Source of the DNA: Myceligenerans salitolerans
GTDB lineage: Bacteria > Actinomycetota > Actinomycetes > Actinomycetales > Cellulomonadaceae
Direction of reading: 5' to 3'
Length of the DNA: 35,319 nucleotides
Assembly (NCBI RefSeq): GCF_017349295.1
Contig: NZ_JAFMPK010000027.1
Span: 375,423-410,741 of the forward strand
Shown here in pieces: positions 31,402 through 35,319 of the stretch (within the stretch, counting starts at the first letter, position 1; the number at the start of each line of letters is the position of its first letter). Both the position numbers and the translations under genes were made by a program. Under the pieces are notes generated by a model that saw nothing but the letters and a program-made list of their open reading frames with translations, did not search any database and was not told where the DNA came from.

Positions 31402-32231
31402 CGCCCGTCCTCCTCGCGTGCGCGACCGGTCGCCGCGGCGCCGGGTACGCCACCGGCGGCGGGACTGCTGCCGTCGGCCCCCACGGCGTTCGCCGCGTCG
31501 ATCAGGGCGAGGAACGCCCGCTCCGCGTCGGGGGCGCCGGTCTCCTCCAGCAGGGCCCGCGGCGTGATGTCGGCGACCAGTACGCCCTCGCGCAGCAGCA
31601 GGAGGCGGTCGCACTGCGTCGCCTCGTCCATCACGTGCGAGGACACGAGCAGCGACTTCCCCGAGGCCGCGAGCCGACGGAACGTCTCCCACAGGTCGCG
31701 CCGCAGCACGGGATCCAGGCCGACGGTGGGCTCGTCCAGCACGAGCAGTTCGGGGTCCGCCACGAGCGCCGCCGCCAGCGACACGCGCGAACATTCCCCG
31801 CCGGAGAGTGTCCGGACGGGTTGCTTCTCGTGACCGCCGAGGTCGACGTCGGACATCGCCGCGGCGACGGCCGCCTTCCGCCCGCGCGACGGGATCCCGG
31901 CGAGCGCGGCGAAGTAGTCCAGGTTCTGCGCGACGGTCAGGTCCGTGTACACGCTCGCGTCCTGAGTGACGTAGCCCACGCGGCGCCGCAGGGACGGGGA
32001 ACCCGCCGGCTCGCCCAGGACCTCGACCGTGCCGGAGACCTGGGCCTGCACGCCGACGACGGCGCGCAGGAGGGTCGTCTTGCCGGAGCCGGAGGGCCCG
32101 AGCAGTCCGACCACGGACCCGGCGGGCACCTCGACGTCCAGGCCCGGGATGACCGGCCGGCCGCCGCGCACGACACGCAGCCCCGCGACGCGGACGGCCG
32201 CGGGCCGCGCCTCGGACGGATTCTGCCTCAC
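31398..32231 (-). CDS. ABC transporter ATP-binding protein
   Basis: A 277-residue nucleotide-binding subunit. Walker A GPSGSGKT is at 45-52, the Q-loop Gln at 90, the signature LSGGE at 142-146, Walker B LLVLDE at 162-167 and the switch His199 in SSHVMDEA. A C-terminal extension of about 50 residues is Ala/Gly-rich. The N-terminus RQNPSEARPAAVRVAGLRV fits the family with the GTG at 32231; a longer frame to 32444 would cross a strong hairpin and is unlikely. A CACGTG palindrome overlaps the start. First gene of a two-gene export operon, next to the integrated element's boundary. Confidence 0.92.
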   Translation of the reverse strand: MRQNPSEARPAAVRVAGLRVVRGGRPVIPGLDVEVPAGSVVGLLGPSGSGKTTLLRAVVGVQAQVSGTVEVLGEPAGSPSLRRRVGYVTQDASVYTDLTVAQNLDYFAALAGIPSRGRKAAVAAAMSDVDLGGHEKQPVRTLSGGECSRVSLAAALVADPELLVLDEPTVGLDPVLRRDLWETFRRLAASGKSLLVSSHVMDEATQCDRLLLLREGVLVADITPRALLEETGAPDAERAFLALIDAANAVGADGSSPAAGGVPGAAATGRAREEDGR

Positions 32232-32397
32232 GTGAACAATTGTGCCCCCCGGTCCGGACCGAGATGCAGGAGGGGCGCTGAGTCCGGTGCGCAACGTCCC
32301 GGCGGCCCGAGCGACTCGAGCAGGTAGGCGCGCCGCCACGTCGAAGGGCGCCGGTACGGCCGGCGTACCAGCCGGGCGCTGGCGGAACGAGAAGAGC

Positions 32398-32442
32398 GGC
32401 CGGCCCGCGCCGACGTCACACGGATGTCGTCGCGGGCCGGCC
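32398..32442. terminator. Strong hairpin at the chromosome-element junction
   Basis: GGCCGGCCCGCG (32398-32409) pairs perfectly with CGCGGGCCGGCC (32431-32442); the 21-nt loop can fold further (CGAC with GTCG). It lies 18 nt past the candidate gene tail ending at 32460 on the minus strand, as a host terminator would. Confidence 0.65.
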
Positions 32443-32459
32443 ACCGTCTCCCGAGGGCG

Positions 32460-32505
32460 TCAGGACGTACGCGCCCCAGCCCGCTTCTTGTTCCAGTAGT
32501 GGACG
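32460..32505 (-). other. Candidate attL: tail of an interrupted host gene
   Basis: Directly after the integrase stop, the minus strand can be read VHYWNKKRAGARTS and a TGA at 32462-32460, then the strong hairpin. This is what would remain if the element had inserted near the 3' end of a protein gene now lying at its far end, outside the window. TCCA-GTAG-TGGA (32492-32503) is a short inverted repeat that could mark the crossover. No tRNA T-arm sequence (GGTTCRA) is present. Inferred from position only; the matching attR is unseen. Confidence 0.3.
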
Positions 32506-33693
32506 CTACGCCGCTGTGACCTGGTCATTCGCATCTTCGTCGGGCACGCGTTCCACACGGGTTACACGAAACATCTCGTCGACGGCTCGACGGGTCCGTT
32601 CGGCACTGCCCGGCATGAGGTGGGTGTACACGCGCAGCGTGAAGCCCGCTGACGAGTGCCCGAGGTACTCCGACAACGCCTTGATGGACTCGCCGTGATG
32701 CAGCAGCGTCGAGGCGTACACGTGACGGAGCATGTGGCATCCGTTCTCGCGACCTGGACGGATCTTCACGGCTGTGAGCGCGGGCGGCCAAAGGTCCCGC
32801 GTGACAACCGATCCGATCATCGCGTTGTGCCGCGAGTTCGTGAGGATCAGCCGCGCCGTCACCGGGTCTCCGTCAACGTCCTTCCACGGCAGCGTGACCG
32901 CGACCGGCGGATACTTCGCCATGTGCGCCTTCACTTCGCGCGCGACCTCGGCAGGTAGCGGCACCTCACGAGTCTTCTCATTCTTCGGAAGCGCGAAAAC
33001 CCGAACACCCAGGAGCTTCACCTGACGCCGGACGGAGACCACCTTGCGCTTGAAGTCGAAATCCTCTACCGCGAGCCCGAAGATTTCCCCACGACGGAGC
33101 CCGAGCCCTACACCCAGTGTCACGAGGATCTTGTACCGATCGGGCAGCGCATCCCTGACGGCAAAGACCTGCTCGGGTGCCCACGGGACGATCTTCTTTT
33201 GCTGCGACCTGGGCTTGGTCACGGATTTGGCCTTGCACGGGTTCTTCCGGATCAGCTCGTCGTCAACCGCCGCCGAGAAGACCGCCGAGACCTGAACGAG
33301 AATCAGGGCTTTCGTATCGTCCGCTACCGACATCCCACGAATGAACGCCTGAATCATGAACGGCTTCACGGCGTTCAGTGCCCGATGCCCGAGCGCGGGA
33401 TATGCATGGACCTTGAAGTAGCTCCCAACCTGTCGACGTGTCGTCGGGTTGAATGTCTGAGCGCCAAGCCACGCCTCTGCATACTCTTTGAACGTCACTT
33501 CCCCCGCCGTGGGAGAAACATAGTCACCGCGCAGAACGTCGCTTTCCATCTCCGTGACATGGTCCTCAGCGAGACCCTTTTTCGGGAATGACTTTGTAGC
33601 TTGACGCCCGGACGGTTCCCGCCATCGCGCGACATAGAAGGTCTTAGTTCTGCCATTTGCGAGCTTGCGCGTGCGCTTTTCGACGGAGCCCAT
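32506..33693 (-). CDS. Tyrosine site-specific integrase (AICE type)
   Basis: A 395-residue phage/AICE-type integrase. The N-terminal arm-binding part (KRTRKLANGRTKTFYVARW) is followed by the SAM-like core-binding domain (TFKEYAEAWL, about 67-150). The catalytic domain has Arg200 (GLRRGEIFGL), His320 and Arg323 (CHMLRHVYAS), His346 (LGHSSAG) and the nucleophile Tyr356 (RVYTHLMPG), so it looks active. The ATG at 33693 overlaps the excisionase stop as TGATG, meaning coupled translation in the order rep, xis, int as in pSAM2-like elements. Codon use is visibly less GC-biased than in the chromosomal genes, supporting transfer. It lies at the element's left end. Confidence 0.95.
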   Translation of the reverse strand: MGSVEKRTRKLANGRTKTFYVARWREPSGRQATKSFPKKGLAEDHVTEMESDVLRGDYVSPTAGEVTFKEYAEAWLGAQTFNPTTRRQVGSYFKVHAYPALGHRALNAVKPFMIQAFIRGMSVADDTKALILVQVSAVFSAAVDDELIRKNPCKAKSVTKPRSQQKKIVPWAPEQVFAVRDALPDRYKILVTLGVGLGLRRGEIFGLAVEDFDFKRKVVSVRRQVKLLGVRVFALPKNEKTREVPLPAEVAREVKAHMAKYPPVAVTLPWKDVDGDPVTARLILTNSRHNAMIGSVVTRDLWPPALTAVKIRPGRENGCHMLRHVYASTLLHHGESIKALSEYLGHSSAGFTLRVYTHLMPGSAERTRRAVDEMFRVTRVERVPDEDANDQVTAA

Positions 33694-33938
33694 CAGGCGG
33701 CTTCGTCCTGTTGGGCGCGCAACCAGGTGATGACGTCGACGCGGGCGTAGCGCAGGTGTCGGCCGATGCGGGCGGCTTTGGGTCCGTCGTTGTGGGTGCG
33801 CCACCGGTAGAGGGTGGCGACGGGGACGCGGAGGAACGCGGCGACCTCGTCGATAGTCCACAGCTCGTCGATGGCGACGACGGCGGGCGGGTTGTTGTGG
33901 GGGTTCTTGGTCTTGTTCCGGTAGTTCTTGCCTGCCAT
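33693..33938 (-). CDS. Excisionase / MerR-like helix-turn-helix protein
   Basis: An 81-residue DNA-binding protein with one HTH_17 (excisionase) domain: LWTIDEVAAFLRVPVATLYRWRTHN, read as WTIDEVAAFLRVPVATLYRW, followed by the wing GPKAARIGRHLRYARVDVITWL. It should direct the integrase toward excision. The ATG at 33938 is preceded by GGAAGGGG at 6-7 nt spacing. An upstream ATG at 33956 overlaps the rep stop (ATGA) and would add six residues. The gene sits between rep and int and overlaps int by one base. Confidence 0.92.
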   Translation of the reverse strand: MAGKNYRNKTKNPHNNPPAVVAIDELWTIDEVAAFLRVPVATLYRWRTHNDGPKAARIGRHLRYARVDVITWLRAQQDEAA

Positions 33939-33952
33939 GACTGCCCCTTCCC

Positions 33953-35319
33953 TCATGCCGCGTACGCGGTTGCCGAACGGTTATCCACAGGCCCCGATGG
34001 AGGGCCCGAGCCTGGAGGCGAGGCCGCTTGTTTCGCGGCGTCGTACTGGGCACGGCGTGTCATGGCCTGCCGGAGCGAGGCCGCGATCACGTCGACGTAG
34101 GTGGTCTCGGCGATGTGGTCGGGTTCTCGCCACACGAACCGGGCCGTGCCGTCCGGGAGCGTCTTGGACGCGGCGAGCCGGTCGGCGTCTTCGGGAGTGA
34201 TGCCCGCGGCTTGCAGGACCTCACGTACGACGGCGGCGCGGTCGGCCCGGTGCTGGGTGAGGGTCTTGCCCGACCACTGCCGCGAGACCAGCACACGCCG
34301 CCCGCCAAGGCCGAGGTTGTCCCGCTCGTGAGCGGGCGACAGGCAGCCAGCCGACAGGCCAGCGGTGGGGTGTTTGGGCTGGACGCCGTAGCGCAGCCAG
34401 TTGCCACACTCGGGCGAGCAGGGCAGCACGGAGGTGTGCGCGTGGAGCCGGTCTACGTGTGCCTCATAGTCGGCGGCGCGAGCCGCCTGGAGAGCTTCCC
34501 AGGCAGGGTCTGGCACCACGTCGTCGCCGTCGAGGGATTCGGCCGGCGTGTAGGTGCCCGCGATGGACTTGGTGAGGTACTTGCACAGGTACCGCACCGC
34601 CCGGTCACTGTCGGGGGTGCCACCCAGCAGGCCCTTGATGTCGATCTGCTTCCCGAGGGTTGCCACGTGTGCGGGCTTCGCGAGGTCGCGGGTCGCCTCA
34701 TCCCAGGTGGGAAGGACTTCCCCGGTGCCGGGGTCGACGTAGCCGCCCAGCGCCGCATCCCATACGGGCATGCCTTCGGGGTCGTCGGGCGTGTAGACCT
34801 CCACGTCTACCGAAGGCCACCAGGCGGCGAAGTAGGTCCCAGCGGCAACGGCCTTGATGGTCGCCCGAGGGATCGCACCGCGCACGGCGGCGTGCAGGTG
34901 GGGGGCCAGGCGCTTCTGGGCTTCCACAGCAGCGAAGTACTGGACCTTGTATCCGGCACAGCGGCGCATGTTCTGCCAGAACCGGTCAACCAGCCGGGAG
35001 AACGTGAGCGCGTCCAGCGCGGCACGCCGGTAGTCGTACGAGGCCGGGTCGACGGGCACGCCGTCACGGATCTTGCCGTAGGAGCCGAGCGTCAGGGTGA
35101 GGAACATCGAGGGACGGTGCTCACGGCCGGTCTTCTCATCCACGAACACCGCCCCCGTGGTGCCCTGCCCCATGGCCTTCTTGGGCAGGTCGGGAAAGCC
35201 CTCCAGGTGGCGGGTAGAGCGTGAGACGGTGCGGCGGCGGATGCGGCGTGCGGGGGCCAGGTTGCCGCCGTCGTCGGCCCAGCGAGCTTCGTCGAGGTCG
35301 TGCGGGTGCGGGTCCGCGT
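33953..35319 (-). CDS. RepSA-like replication initiator (partial, N-terminus outside window)
   Basis: 454 residues are visible and the frame stays open to the right edge, so the start is missing. The sequence begins ADPHPHDLDEARWADDGGNL and continues RRRTVSRSTRHLEGFPDLPK, a stretch typical of RepSA-type initiators of actinomycete integrative elements. Rolling-circle marks are MFLTLTLGSYG, the HUH-like PHLHAAVRG, and the tyrosine motif RYLCKYLTKS. A Cys-containing segment (LPCSPECGNWLRYGV) precedes the C-terminal region. By family knowledge it nicks the element's origin after excision. An internal ATG at 35173 is not the start. The transfer gene (FtsK/Tra type) is expected further right. Confidence 0.92.
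   Translation of the reverse strand, partial: ADPHPHDLDEARWADDGGNLAPARRIRRRTVSRSTRHLEGFPDLPKKAMGQGTTGAVFVDEKTGREHRPSMFLTLTLGSYGKIRDGVPVDPASYDYRRAALDALTFSRLVDRFWQNMRRCAGYKVQYFAAVEAQKRLAPHLHAAVRGAIPRATIKAVAAGTYFAAWWPSVDVEVYTPDDPEGMPVWDAALGGYVDPGTGEVLPTWDEATRDLAKPAHVATLGKQIDIKGLLGGTPDSDRAVRYLCKYLTKSIAGTYTPAESLDGDDVVPDPAWEALQAARAADYEAHVDRLHAHTSVLPCSPECGNWLRYGVQPKHPTAGLSAGCLSPAHERDNLGLGGRRVLVSRQWSGKTLTQHRADRAAVVREVLQAAGITPEDADRLAASKTLPDGTARFVWREPDHIAETTYVDVIAASLRQAMTRRAQYDAAKQAASPPGSGPPSGPVDNRSATAYAA

Noticed and set aside
32221-32245. A Rex or other redox operator at the ABC ATPase start (TTCACGTGA and CAATTG)
   Set aside because: Only a CACGTG palindrome is perfect; the sequence lacks the spaced TTGTGA/TCACAA halves of a Rex site.
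32228-32419. A 63-codon minus-strand frame upstream of the ABC ATPase gene
   Set aside because: It runs through the hairpin region, lacks a ribosome-binding site and matches nothing I recognise.
32440-32505. A tRNA 3' end as the element's attachment site
   Set aside because: No T-arm (GGTTCRANYC-like) or acceptor-stem sequence can be read on either strand.

Overview
The window is high-GC DNA (visibly about 70% G+C, third codon positions almost all G or C) from an actinomycete. Gene content and order (menaquinone genes beside system II cytochrome c maturation genes, a DUF4229 gene before menA, Rex, bS22 and a RepSA-type integrative element) point to Actinomycetota. The best guess is Micrococcales of the Cellulomonas/Promicromonospora kind; the genus is inference. 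About 30 genes read as ordinary chromosome. The last ~2.8 kb is the end of an integrated element.

Layout: (1) 8-2286, menG and an isochorismate synthase (menF), both on the minus strand. (2) 2469-5494, a DUF6114 membrane protein and a DUF6230 exported protein, divergent from a TetR regulator. (3) 5562-6104, a GNAT acetyltransferase; 6324-7961, a membrane-anchored HtrA protease with a PDZ domain. (4) 8067-15813, the menaquinone core: menD and menC (minus), menB (plus), menE (minus), a DUF3048 lipoprotein (plus) and menA (minus), followed by DUF4229 and two small PLDc_N-type membrane proteins. (5) 17137-22158, a tightly coupled minus-strand operon: histidine phosphatase, TlpA lipoprotein, CcdA, ResB, CcsB (cytochrome c maturation). 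(6) 22370-24504, an aquaporin, then a MarR regulator divergent from a YceI protein with a clear palindromic operator between them. (7) 24635-30582, Rex and a glutaredoxin-like protein, a HAD phosphatase, a KtrA/KtrB potassium uptake pair, an AcuC-like deacetylase and the 32-residue ribosomal protein bS22. (8) 30676-32231, an ABC-2 exporter. (9) 32460-35319, the left end of an actinomycete integrative and conjugative element (AICE): integrase, excisionase and a RepSA-like initiator that runs off the window.

Functional logic: menF, D, C, E, B, A and G cover most of the route from chorismate to menaquinone. The Ccs/Res/CcdA/TlpA operon supplies haem and reductant for c-type cytochromes, which take electrons from menaquinol. 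Rex, encoded nearby, is the usual NADH/NAD+ sensor for respiratory genes. This half of the window is therefore largely a respiratory-chain assembly neighbourhood.

A recurring feature is the start signal. At least a dozen genes have a TANNNT box ending 6-7 nt before an ATG or GTG and no Shine-Dalgarno sequence, which predicts leaderless transcripts. The least-understood parts are the DUF6230/DUF6114/TetR module, a repeat-derived in-frame insertion in menE, and the element boundary, which lies in what looks like a protein-gene tail and not in a tRNA. No rRNA, tRNA, CRISPR array or insertion sequence was seen.
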